Shown here piece after piece: positions 1 through 10,438 of a DNA stretch of 64,000 nucleotides (its first letter is position 1; the number at the start of each line of letters is the position of its first letter). Location of the stretch: positions 6,574,501 to 6,638,500 of the forward strand of contig BSQZ01000011.1 of assembly GCA_033239005.1 (NCBI GenBank). The letters are read 5' to 3'. This DNA comes from Lamellibrachia satsuma (lineage: Eukaryota; Annelida; Polychaeta; Sabellida; Siboglinidae). A program made the translations under genes and the position numbers. The notes beneath the pieces were generated by a model. The model was not told where the DNA came from, did not search any database, and was given only the letters and a program-made list of their open reading frames with translations.

Positions 1-205
1 TCATTTGGTGACTCGTGTACGACAACTGAAAAGTGGTGCCAACTGTTTAACACCAGATGGCGAAAACCTTTTAGTTGCTCCACGCTAGTAAAATCACAAT
101 AATTACGGATCCTGTTGATTAAAAAACAGACTGTATGCTAATTAGGGCATGTACGGTTAATAGGTCAAATACAGTACTTCCTTTTCCAAAAGTATATTTC
201 ATATA

Positions 206-363
206 TTAAACATGTTCTTTACCTCACAAGAAGTGTGGTTATATTCTTCAAATGTTTCAGCCGACTTACTAGGCCTTCGTCGGTGAACTGACTTTGCTAT
301 GGCCGTGTCACATGACCAACATCACGTGACACAAGTTTCTTGTGAGATAATGAACATGTTTAA
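206..363 (-). mobile_element. Penelope-like element (PLE) 3' remnant within an inverted repeat
   Basis: Read on the minus strand this stretch resembles the PLE end at 6218-6386: both carry a near-palindromic 28-mer (305-332 here, 6218-6245 there) starting GTGTCACATG and ending GTGACAC, followed by a related tail (CCATRGCRAAGT). After it comes a CCGACGA...GAAAC stretch that looks like a badly decayed hammerhead core. The whole is flanked by 27-base inverted arms, 206-232 and 337-363, matching at 25 positions. The shared 28-mer and arms are seen; the PLE assignment is inferred from the copy at 6.3 kb. It could instead be a small palindromic MITE. Confidence 0.4.
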
Positions 364-964
364 TGCAACAAACCAAGAAACTGGGTCGTCCAACCATTCA
401 AGGATATTTCATATGGTTTTGTTATATCAAATAATGTAGTATGAATTGTGCAATACATTGCGTTTATATTACTGTATATATGTTATACTGGAAACATTTC
501 TGTTTTGAAAGTTTGTATGACAGTCTTTTATACCTAAAAAGGGCTCAGTTGGGTTAATAAATCATTTGTCAGAAATGCTGCAAGATGATGCATTCTAGTC
601 TATTAATTAAATTGCTTCATGGGACCATAATTCACACAATGCACTTGATTTTGCAAGTGATTTATTTAAAATGGTTGTTAATTTTGTTAATATTTAATAA
701 CTTGCCAACCAGGAGATATTTAACACTGCAGGACTGGCATCAATATTCTCAATGGCGTTTCTTTTCCTGCTCAGAACCTAAGGAAAATAATTAATGAAAC
801 GGTGTTTTATCAGTGTGGCTGGATTCTACAAACGTGATGTTAAACCAGGTACATGCAAATGAACACATGCAAATACGCACCATAGATCAGGCTTTATTCC
901 AAGATAAAACATGCAATTTCACATCAAACATAATGGAAACTGGGACAACATGCAATAAGAAAAG
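364..964. other. No gene seen
   Basis: AT-rich unique sequence. The short open frames here have no family resemblance and no splice consensus I could find. Confidence 0.5.
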
Positions 965-1013
965 TATCTTTCACCAGAATTACAGCTTTGAACTGTAATT
1001 CTGGTGAAAGATA
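965..1013. repeat. Perfect inverted repeat (hairpin)
   Basis: Arms 965-985 and 993-1013 are perfect 21-base reverse complements separated by a 7-base loop (CTTTGAA). The left arm begins TATCTTTCACCAG. No other copy was noticed in the window. It could fold as a stem-loop in RNA or as a cruciform. Confidence 0.85.
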
Positions 1014-1521
1014 TGTTAATTAACTGTGTTAATTAACTGGTGCAATGATATATGGAGAGTACATCACTTTAATCAGATACAAATAATAAAATATAGTAAA
1101 ACAACCCCCAAGTACCTGTTCTGAATTAAGTAAAATACTAAGAACTTTACTACAGCAGGTTAGGGTAAATATAAATAAAGTCTAGGATAAATTATACCTA
1201 CTAAAACCCAGATATGTTCACTTGCATGTACCAACATGCCCATGCCTAGCAGCATGGCGCATTACGAGAACTAGATTCTACCAAAGTCAGACGCCTGTTT
1301 AGAATCTACATGAGTATAGCAGCAATCAAAGATCAACTGAAGGATACCAACACCGCCCTGATCATTACCTCGATATTCAGAAGTATCCTCTCCATCTATA
1401 TAGCAAGGCAAAATACATTTGAACAGTTAACACCAAAGAAAGCAAATCCACTACAAAATAAACATATCATACAAAAACACTACACCAACTAGAACATGAG
1501 CAATTAAAATGGTTTGAACTG
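1014..1521. other. No gene seen
   Basis: AT-rich sequence with no recognised element. Confidence 0.5.
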
Positions 1522-1563
1522 CATATGTAACATATGTAACATATGTAACATATGTAACATATG
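1522..1563. repeat. 9-bp microsatellite (CATATGTAA)
   Basis: About 4.7 exact copies of CATATGTAA. The unit contains the palindrome CATATG. Confidence 0.9.
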
Positions 1564-2460
1564 AATTCTATAAAGATTAGGTGTTAGTGACCAAATATTA
1601 TTCAGGATCATCATGAAGCATATCAGTCATGTTTGTTAGTGAGTTATACCAATACTAAAGGTACAAAGTCTAATCATTTTTATATTTAAATAATGTTATA
1701 TAGTATAGATTTTATGGTAAAATGGTAAAAATGATGAGACTTTGTACATTTAAGTTTGCACGAGTACAAAGCAACCCCTACATACCCTGTACTAGCAAAA
1801 CAATAAATTAAATTAAACACATCATTCAAAGGGCATTATTTTCTCTGTTTCCCTCTATCACCACACCTTAACAGTCCCACTGTGGAAGACAAGGGAATGT
1901 CTGGGAAGGTGATGTCCAAAGACTATTAGCGGGTAGGTATATTGATAGGTATACTTTCATGGGATTATCAAATGGAACATTTCCAGGATATTGATAACTT
2001 CATGTCATTAATAATTATGGTAGACACGTATGTATAACTTTACTTACAGTTACAACAGCTATAACAGACACATTCCAATATATGTGCATGGAACATTTCA
2101 GTTCAATTTAATAAACAGTAACTACTGAGTAATGTTTTGGCTAAGTAGTGTTGTGCACAAGTTACAGATGTACATTTTTTGCAAAACCTGTCTCGTTTGT
2201 GATTTTTCAACAAACATTATGTTATTTTACAATGTCCATGACATGAATTAAAAATTAACATAACAATTCAGGGGGAGCTACAAAGTACCATAATTTATGC
2301 TATTTACTATTTGCAAAATTACGTGTTTGCAAAAGAAAAAAGGTTCATTTTCATTACTTTACCATTTATGATTAGTGTTTTCTTGTGACTAATTAATATA
2401 TGATATGAAATATGTTAGCTTTGTTTGCAGATTACAGCATCAAATTATGCATAAAATTTA
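1564..2460. other. No gene seen
   Basis: AT-rich sequence with no recognised element, ending at the TTAA target of the next element. Confidence 0.5.
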
Positions 2461-2464
2461 TTAA

Positions 2465-3123
2465 CCCATTAGGCCCCAGGATTTTATTAAAACATGCCAC
2501 CATGTTCCCAGGATTTCTAGCAAATTTTTAGCGATTTTACCTCCTTGTGTTAAAAAATGTGTAGAAAAAAAACTATTCAATGTTGACAATTACAAATTGT
2601 GTTTATTTTGAAGAGTAGTAATTTCTCCACATGCATGTATACATAGAAATAGGATATATTAATAAAATGTTGACATTTGATCACAATTTGCAAAGACAAA
2701 ATAGTACATTTGTTAAAACATAGAAAGTTGCGACTGACATTTGACAATGATCCCATGCCATAACCCTATGCAACTCAGTGAAGAAAATGTAGCTATATGT
2801 CTTAGCTTTGCACCACTAAAAACATTATCAAATTCTGACGGTTATATTTCAGGTTATACCATATTTTATCATGACAACTTTAGAAATAAAAATTTTCGAG
2901 ATAGCGTGAACAAAACTTATGAAAATCAAGATTTCCGAAAGGCACGTAACGAGCTGTTGTTGTTGCAAAATGTATCCGCTAGGGTGTGGCTAAATTTAGT
3001 AGCGTTTAGTTCAGTAGTTATTCGCCAGGATTTTTTTAAATAGAGGGTCCTGTATGCGGCCGGCGGCGGCCGTTCCAGGACTGCACAGAGCGGCCGGCCG
3101 CAGCCGTTGTGGGGTCTAATGGG
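2465..3123 (+). mobile_element. piggyBac-like non-autonomous element (MITE), copy 1
   Basis: The 659-bp element is flanked by TTAA at 2461-2464 and 3124-3127. Its ends are inverted repeats (left CCCATTAGGCCCC, right GGGGTCTAATGGG). TTAA target duplication with CCC-starting ends is the signature of the piggyBac superfamily. A second copy, 49907-50554, lies in the opposite orientation with the same ends and a similar interior. The right end is GC-rich (CGGCCGGCCG). No transposase motifs are visible, so it is judged non-autonomous and moved in trans. Confidence 0.8.
2741..3043 (+). pseudogene. Open frame shared by both piggyBac-like copies
   Basis: A 100-residue open frame inside the MITE. The other copy holds the same frame over most of its length, including a length difference that looks like a multiple of three, and shares ARNELLLLQNVSARVW. 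Copy 2 then has a CGA-to-TGA stop and a frameshift. I recognise no domain and see no DDD transposase motif. It may be the tail of an ancestral transposase ORF or a chance open frame; conservation between two copies of one family is not by itself proof of coding. Confidence 0.25.
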
Positions 3124-3127
3124 TTAA

Positions 3128-4203
3128 GCTATGACTAAACTACCAAGACATCTCTACATTATACTTTTTGTTGGATTTGGATACATATTTCCAAATCAAG
3201 GCATTGACCCACCAATATGACAACACTAAATGACTATCCTTGTCTGTAACATTTTGTTCAGAATTGTTAAGTCAGCCAGAAAAAAGTGTCCGGTAAATCT
3301 TGCAGTGTCCGTAACAATGTAATTCTGATAAGAGTCATATTATGAGGAATGTTCATCATGTATCATATAAGTCCACTGTACCCATGAACATTGACCAATA
3401 CAAACCATCCTACCCCAAAAAAAACTGCAATTTCATATTCTGTAGTGTTCGTAACATTTTGTAGTGTCTGTAATGCAGTATTTTTAATTTAATAAACATT
3501 TATTAACTTTTTAGCAACAAATTATATTACTAAGATTATATATTTGTACATATATTTCCTGGTGGTTAAATAATGACATTCATGCATAAATTCTATTTTA
3601 ATCAATAATCAGATACAAATATCTCGCATTTGCCATTTGAGAATCAATATCTATCTTTAGCAAGGTCATTGTATCAAAAAGTTTAACACAAAAAATACAA
3701 TGGTTTCTTGAGATACAGCAATTTGAACGTAATTTGCAGAAATGCTCATGCTATAATAGCTATAAATTAGGTTCTGAAAAATGTTCATTAACTTCAAATG
3801 ACTGTATCTCAAGAACTTATATTTGGATCATTATAATATTTTGCCTGAAACTTGTTGATACAATGACCTTCCTAAAGATCAACATGATTTTACAATAACA
3901 AATTCAGACTTTGTCCATTTAAGACAGATGCTATATTTAGCCATGACATCATTGTGGTGCCCTCACCACAGCAGTGCCCTCCTCACTGTGGTGCCCTACT
4001 CACCACAAGGAATTCCTTCTTGTCCACTCTCTGGTTACCGTCCATGTCAAACATGTTGAATGCTATGTCAAACCCAGATCTTGGTTCTGCAATTCATTAA
4101 TAACTGCATTTCAGAATTTATGGCACACTTCCTTGGAAAATACATATAAGTTAATTTCTATGCTTTCATTACAATAATAATATGTTTATTTAAGACAAAA
4201 GTC

Positions 4204-4205
<2 letters not shown>
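3128..4205. other. No gene seen; short palindromic cluster near 3953-4006
   Basis: AT-rich. Around 3953-4006 the words GTGGTGCC, CACCACAG, CACTGTGGTG and CTCACCAC form overlapping inverted repeats. No gene recognised. Confidence 0.45.

Positions 4206-4262
<57 letters not shown>
4206..4262. repeat. (TA)n microsatellite
   Basis: Uninterrupted TA dinucleotide run of about 57 bases. Confidence 0.95.
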
Positions 4263-4265
<3 letters not shown>

Positions 4266-4397
4266 ATACTTTCGTTAAAAGATTTTACATAATTCGTAAC
4301 AAACATAACTTGCAATACAACTTGTGTAAAGTTGTACATTATTACACCCTGTGTGTTTGTGTCAATATTTGTGTACAGAACTAACACAATGACTTCA

Positions 4398-4471
4398 ATC
4401 AATCAGTCAATGGTTTCCTTGTCCATAGGCCATCTGGAATGTGTTGCTTTGGATGTTGATCTTGTTAAATT
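4398..4471 (+). mobile_element. CR1-like LINE, isolated 3' tail
   Basis: Matches the 3' terminus of the CR1-like LINE family in this window: AATGGTTTCCTTGTCC, then CCATCTGG, then a CTTGTTAAAT end. No coding part is attached, so this is an extremely 5'-truncated insertion. Confidence 0.6.
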
Positions 4472-4709
4472 TGGCTAGTGTTGTAAATGATATATTTCAT
4501 GTTCTAACACTAAGCTGCTCTATCTTTCTTAGTTTCTGACCAGCATGGTGTGTGGGACTTAACACAGAATAAACTTGAGTGTAATAGAATCAACATGTTT
4601 TATCAGATAAAGAAACAAAAACTTGCAGTCTGAATTATCAAACGACACCTGTAGTTCCACACAATCCAGCAGATGGCACCAGAGAACACATACTTTGTCA
4701 AAAATGTCC

Positions 4710-5153
4710 TATCTCCAGGGAAGGATATCCCATGAACGATGGAAATGTTGTCGTATCTCCAGGGAAGGATGTCATTTTAACCTGGAAAATATTGCCCTAT
4801 CTCCAGGGAAGGATGTCCCATGAACCAGGGAAATGTTATCCCATCTATAGGGAAGGATATTCCGTGAACCAGGGAAATGTTGTCCCATCTCCAGGTAAGG
4901 ATGTCCCGATAACCTGAAAAATTTTATCCTATCTCCAGGGAAGGATGTCCCACAAATCAGGGAAATGTTGTCCCATCTTCAGGGAAGGATCTCCCATAAA
5001 ACAGGGAAATGTTGTCCCATATCCAGGGAAGGATATCCTGTTAACAAGGAAAATATTGTCAAGTCTCGCTGGAAGAATGTTATCCTGTGAACCAGGGAAA
5101 TTCCTGTCCTATCTAAATGGAGAGATGCCACATGACCCAGAGAAATGCTATTA
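4710..5153. repeat. 44-bp minisatellite, about 10 units
   Basis: Units start with TATCTCCAGGGAAGGAT and continue with a variable CCATGAACCAGGGAAATGTT part. Period 44 is not a multiple of three, so the short open frames through it are incidental. Units diverge towards the 3' edge. Confidence 0.9.
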
Positions 5154-6174
5154 AGGGTTTAAAAACCTAGCTGACCACAAGCATGACATAAAAACCTCCA
5201 CAAAATGCACGTTCATTGATTGCACCAAATGCCTGCACATTCAATGGGATGTATCAACAGATGCTTCGATATGTACTTTGTTAGTTCTCATTACACTTGA
5301 AAAGTGCTATCAAGATGTTCTGCAGGATTTGTCGAGTCTATCATTCATGACCATTTGCCAGGCTCCCACGAGGCTCAGAAGAATAAATCTAACGAGAGCC
5401 CACATGGTTAAAGCAGGGCTGGGCGATGAAAGAATAACTGACGTGTGAATTTACCAACACTTCAAAGAGGTCCAAAAAGAGTGACTTAACAAAGGTGTCC
5501 AGTATGAATGGTAGCGATGGAACTCATCTGGCAGACAGGTAAACAGAGGTGAAAGAATTATGGGCACAACTACTACAGGTATCAGAGCAGACAAACGTCA
5601 GTTTACACATTGAGCTGGGTCAAGGAATGTTTCTCATGTTTGCTAAATGTCAGTGTCGTCTCACATTCAGCTGGTTGTAGATTATCTCCACCCAGTATTT
5701 GCGTCATGGGTGTGTGTAGAAAGTTTGAAAACAACGTTAAATTCCCCGGGGATTTTACTACGTAACTCTGATCGTGGATGATGCTTTCATGTGTGAGAAG
5801 GTCGGCATTGTCCCACGGTTCAACCGCAGGTGCACAAAAAACAAATACTTCGATAATACGTCATCTCACACCATATTCCAGAGCATATTATAGCTGCTGA
5901 TGATGCCGGGGAAAACCTTCACTTCAACTTATCATACAACATACATATCAGATTTTAATAATGTTTTCATCTGAAAATACACTCCATGATAAGCCACATA
6001 CTTAAATGGATTGACTTTCCAATTTCTTTGAAAAAAGCCAGTTTTATCTGCTTTTAGTTTTCATGAATGTGCTGTAGGTCTTCATTTTCAATCTTTAGTA
6101 TCCTCCAAGCATATTTATTATTGAACCCTGAATTATTCCTTCTAACATGGTAATAGTATTCCCAATTGGAGCAT
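5154..6174. other. No gene seen
   Basis: Mixed-composition unique sequence with no recognised coding similarity or repeat. Confidence 0.45.
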
Positions 6175-6217
6175 CAAAGTACACGTCCTGTGTTAGCGGA
6201 CTAACTTCGCCATGGGT

Positions 6218-6386
6218 GTGTCACATGATGTTGGTCATGTGACACAAGCTGGTGCTCCTGGCCAATGTCTCAGTTCAGGGCAGGTTTCATTCGATGGATG
6301 TTTATGGCTTCGTAGATTTTTCTCCTAAACCAGTTCTCCTCATGGTCTAGTATCCTTACAGCTGGTGGCCTGGATTCTGTGTTCAT
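6218..6386 (-). pseudogene. Penelope-like element, C-terminal GIY-YIG region remnant
   Basis: On the minus strand 6386-6275 reads RILDHEENWFRRKIYEAI followed by NIHRMKPALN and a stop. The pattern HEENWxxRRKIxEAIxIxRxKPxLN is the conserved segment downstream of the GIY-YIG endonuclease in Penelope-like elements, where NRD normally follows; here the R codon CGA has become TGA. The frame then continues into the near-palindromic 28-mer at 6218-6245 that is shared with 305-332. PLEs are retroelements pairing a reverse transcriptase with a GIY-YIG nuclease. Only this tail survives; no RT part was found next to it. Confidence 0.6.
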
Positions 6387-6489
6387 TGGTGGTTGATAGG
6401 GATTAACGAGCGTAGTTCTTCAAGGACTTAAGAAGATGGTAGAACTCGGGGACATGAGGAGGATCAGCGAAGATTGGATATCGTATTGT

Positions 6490-6712
6490 CACTTACTCAT
6501 TCTCACAGACTTTCACAGAGAACAATAAATTAATGGAACAAAATATCTACAGATTGTGTAAATGTTTAAAAACAAAATTAACAAATATCTCAGAAGGGCA
6601 GATTACACATAGATGAAAATATTTTGGACTCTCAATAAGCCAATGGCTTCCTTGTCCACTTGCCATCTGGGTCTTGCCTTGGATAGCAATCTCGTTAAAT
6701 CCTGTTAAAAGC
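6490..6712 (+). pseudogene. CR1-like LINE, C-terminal and 3' tail fragment
   Basis: The plus strand reads as the end of ORF2 (SFTEN/INxWNK, then a deletion, then FKNKINKYLRRADYT and a stop), followed by the family 3' tail (AAGCCAATGGCTTCCTTGTC ... CTCGTTAAATCCTGTTAAA). It lacks the ASSVNM residues seen in other copies. A 5'-truncated, dead copy. Confidence 0.7.
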
Positions 6713-7129
6713 AGCAGACTATTCATCATTGGGAGGCTAGACCTATTCAGTAAGACCTTTCCTGTCCATCTAAACATGTCTGTTTTGGTGGCCTACCTCT
6801 GATGTTCATCTGCACGGATTATGTTACTGCAAGGACGATGCCCTCATTCAGTGTTATCTGTCCTCATCAAATGGTTCATCAAACTTGCTGATCTAGATGG
6901 CAGATAGCCAGCTTCAAGGTGGCAGATTGCTCCAATGTTACAGTGACATGCACCTACTGTCTCCAGCCAAACAACTCTAGTGACAAGGATAAAGAATGGC
7001 TGACCTCATTACAATGTAGTTTGTGATGCATTCGTACAAAACAAATGTGGCATTATTATAATGTCTTATGCCATCCACGTGAAAACACTCACAATGTACT
7101 GGCACGGTAACAAACAGAAAGACATGGTA
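6713..7129. other. No gene seen
   Basis: Unique sequence between a LINE end and the 33-bp satellite. Confidence 0.45.
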
Positions 7130-8217
7130 CTTGCAAGGACATAGTTTGTGAGGACAAAGTACTTACCTTTATGAAAACACAAAGTGTTATGAAGTACTCA
7201 CCTGTGGCAACACAGTTTTATGAAGTACTTACTTGTGAGGAAGCAAAGTATGATGAAGTATTTACTTGTGAGGATGCAGTATTATAAGGTATTAACTTGT
7301 GAGGACACAGTGTTATGAAGTACTTACTTGTGAGGACACAAAGTGTTATGAAGTACTTACTTGTGGGTACACAGTGTTATGAGGTACTTACTTGTGAGGA
7401 CACACAGTGTTATGAGGTACTTACTTGTGGGAACACAACGTTTTATGAAGCAATTACTTGTGAGGACACAAAGTATTATAACATATTTCCTTGTGAGGAT
7501 ACAAAGTATTGTGAGGTACTTACTTGTGGGGATACAAAGTGTTATGAAGTACTTGTGAGGACAGTGTTATGAAGTACTTACTTGTGAAGACACAGTGTTT
7601 TGAGGTACTTAATTGTGAGGACACGAAGTGTTATAAGGTAATTACTTGTGATGATACATAGTGCTACAAGGTACGTGTGGTGATATAAAGTGCTATGATG
7701 TACTTACTTGTGAGGACACACATTGCTATGAAGTACTTACTTGTGAGGACACAGTGTTATAAGGCACTTACTTGTGGGGATACAAAGTGCTATGATGTAC
7801 TTACTTGTGAGGACACACATTGCTATGAAGTACTTACTTGTGAGGACACAGTGTTATGAGGCACTTACTTGTGGGGATACAAAGTGCTATGAAGTACTTA
7901 CTTGTGAGGACACACATTGCTATGAAGTACTTACTTGTGAGGACACAGTGTTATGAGGCACTTACTTGTGGGGATACAAAGTGCTATGAAGTACTTACTT
8001 GTGAGGACATAAAGTATAACAAGTACTATAAAGTACTTAGTTGTGGGGACACAGTGTTATGAAGTACTTACTTGTAAGGACACAAAGTTTTATGAGGTAC
8101 TTAGTTGTGGGGACACAAAGTGTCACGAAGTACTTACTTGTGAGGACACGAAATGTTATGAAGTACTTACTTGTAAAGATACAAAGTGTTATGAAGTACT
8201 TACTTGTGAGGACACAC
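7130..8217. repeat. 33-bp minisatellite, about 32 units
   Basis: Unit GTGTTATGAAGTACTTACTT + GTGAGGACACAAA, with units of about 31-35 bases. Because 33 is a multiple of three, frames of 60-85 residues (YEVLTCEDTKC repeats) stay open by chance; they break wherever units change length. Confidence 0.95.
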
Positions 8218-8494
8218 AACAGAAACAGGTATTCTGTGTAGGAAATCAGACCTAGAAAGAAACAGAACATTCTTTTATTCATCAAATGTGGTGTGTGTGA
8301 CCGCAGCTAAACACACTTCTTTTGTCCATCAATGCCCTAGCTTGTTCTACCTCTCCCTCTAGAAATGTTTTATATAAGATTATTTGCACGTGCACACATG
8401 AATATACACATATCCATACTTTATAATTAAATAAATACCATTCAATTGTTTCTATGTATCATAATATTACATATGTATATGACGTACATAAAGT
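8218..8494. other. Spacer between two satellites
   Basis: Short AT-rich unique sequence with no recognised element. Confidence 0.5.
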
Positions 8495-9575
8495 GACTAA
8501 CAAGAACAGTCAGCAAAGAACAACTGACACAATATGTGTGACACTGACATAGAACAATGTGTCACGAAAGAACAATTGACACAATGTGTGTGACACTGAC
8601 GTAGAACAATGTCTCTCCCAAGAATAACTGACACAATGTGCGATATTGACATAGAACAACGTGTTACCAAAGAACAACTGACACAATGTGTGTGACACTT
8701 ACATAGAACAATGTGTCACAAAAGAACAACTGACATAATGTGAGTGTGACACTGACATAGAACAATGTGTTACAAAAGAACAATTGACACAATGTGTGTG
8801 TGACACTGACGTAGAACAATGTCTCACCCAAGAATAACTGACACAATGTGTGATAGTGACATAGAACAATGTGTCACCAAAGAACAACTGACACAATGTG
8901 TGTGACACTTACATAGAACAATGTGTCACAAAAGAACAACTGACATAATGTGTGTGTGACACTGACATAGAACAATGTGTTACAAAAGAACAATTGACAC
9001 AATGAGTGTGTGACACTGACGTAGAACAATGTCTCATCCAAGAATAACTGACACAATGTGTGACACTGACAAATAACAATCTGTCACCAAAGGACAATTG
9101 ACACAATGCATGTGAAACTGACAGAGAACATGTCACAAAAGAACAATTGACACAGAACATGTCATCAAAGACACTGATATAGAGCAATGTGTCACCAAAG
9201 AACAATTTACATATGTGTTACACTGATATAGAGCAATGTGTCACCAAAGAACAATTGACACGATGTGTGACACTGACATAGAACAATGTGTCACCAAAGA
9301 ACAATTGACACAATGTGTGTGACACTGACACAGAACATGTCACAAAAGAACAATTGACACAATGTGTGGCATTGACACAAAACATGTCACCAAAGAACAA
9401 TTTACATGTGAGACACTGACATAGAGCAATGTGTCACCAAAGAATAATTGACACAATGTGTGTGACACGGACATAGAACAATGTGTCACCAAAAAACAAT
9501 GGACACAATGCGTGTGACATGGACATACAACAATGTGTTACCAAAGAACAATTGACACAATGTGTGTAGAACAAA
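8495..9575. repeat. About 50-bp minisatellite, about 20 units
   Basis: Core words TGTGACACTGACATAGAACA, ATGTGTCACCAAAGAACAAT and TGACACAATG recur with units of roughly 50-54 bases. Within 8690-9060 a higher-order repeat of several units is visible. The core contains both GACACA and TGTGTC, so single strands can self-pair. Confidence 0.9.
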
Positions 9576-9936
9576 GTATCACAAAAAAAAAATTCTATTG
9601 AGCAATAAAGTGTTCTAAGAAACCCACATTGCTAAATGATTGAGGGCAGATCTTCATCCTTCCCTCCACGCACACCAAAATGAATTGTAGTCAATTTAAA
9701 ACTAAATCTTTTTATAACATTTAAAAAACCCATAAACATAATGTCAACAACAACTGTTCACATATACAATGTTGTGGGACATAAATAATTTGGGGTGTTG
9801 TAGCTTAGGTTGGTATTCAATGCTTCCAGGTTGTTGACACTGACAACATCCTGTGGTAGAAAGTTAGAAAGAAAATTAATACATGTTCACTTCCACAATA
9901 CTAGACAACATACTGAAGACAACACTGGACAACAGA
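9576..9936 (-). other. Mostly unique; possible fragment of another LINE C-terminus at about 9785-9870
   Basis: The minus strand near 9860-9790 reads NFLPQDVVSVNNLEALNTNL, which resembles the conserved LP-xxVV-xxxLxxFKxxL end of CR1/L2-type ORF2. It is short and has no intact context. The rest shows nothing. Confidence 0.3.
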
Positions 9937-10032
9937 CAAGATTTAACAAGATTGCCATCTCGAACAACAAGTTCCTGATGGCAAGTGGACAAGGAAGCCA
10001 TTGGCTTATCGAGAGTCCAACAATTTTCTCAT

Positions 10033-10386
10033 CTATGTGTAGCCCACCCTTATCAGATATCTGTCAATTCTATTTTTAAACATATTCACACTACTAGCAT
10101 TAACACAATCATTTGGCAGTTTGTTCCATTCATTTATCACCCTCTGTGAGAAAGAGTACTTTCTCATGTCCAACCTACACTGCTCCTTAACTAGTGCTGC
10201 TTTGTTTCCTTTGGTTCTACTGCCTTCTTTAAGTTTGAAGAACATATTCCTGTCAACATCCTCATAACCATTCACTATTTTAAACACTTCTGTTTGGTCT
10301 CCTCTTAGTCTCCTGGTCTCTAGTGTTGTCAAACCACATTGTAATAAGCGACTTTCGTAACTAAGGTCTCTTAATTCTGGAATCAT
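10033..10386 (-). pseudogene. CR1-like ORF2, C-terminal domain (copy A)
   Basis: Open frame of 117 residues continuing the RT after a frameshift near 10440. Conserved blocks: KMIPELRDLSYESRL, GLTTLETRRLRGDQTEVFKI, the SFSQRVINEWNKLP box and FKNRIDRYLIRVGYT before the stop. These are the usual terminal blocks of CR1/L2-type ORF2. Its counterparts in the window are at 15479-15847, 25127-25471, about 29860-30230, 6490-6600 and 37620-37815. Confidence 0.85.
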
Positions 10387-10438
10387 CTTAGTTGCTCTTC
10401 GTTGTATTCTTTCTAGCTTATCTATGTCTTTTTTACGA

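Noticed and set aside
4190..4402. Minus-strand frame with a long IYIYIY stretch
   Set aside because: Translation of the (TA)n microsatellite.
6547..6777. Minus-strand 76-residue frame
   Set aside because: Antisense shadow of the plus-strand LINE C-terminus and tail.
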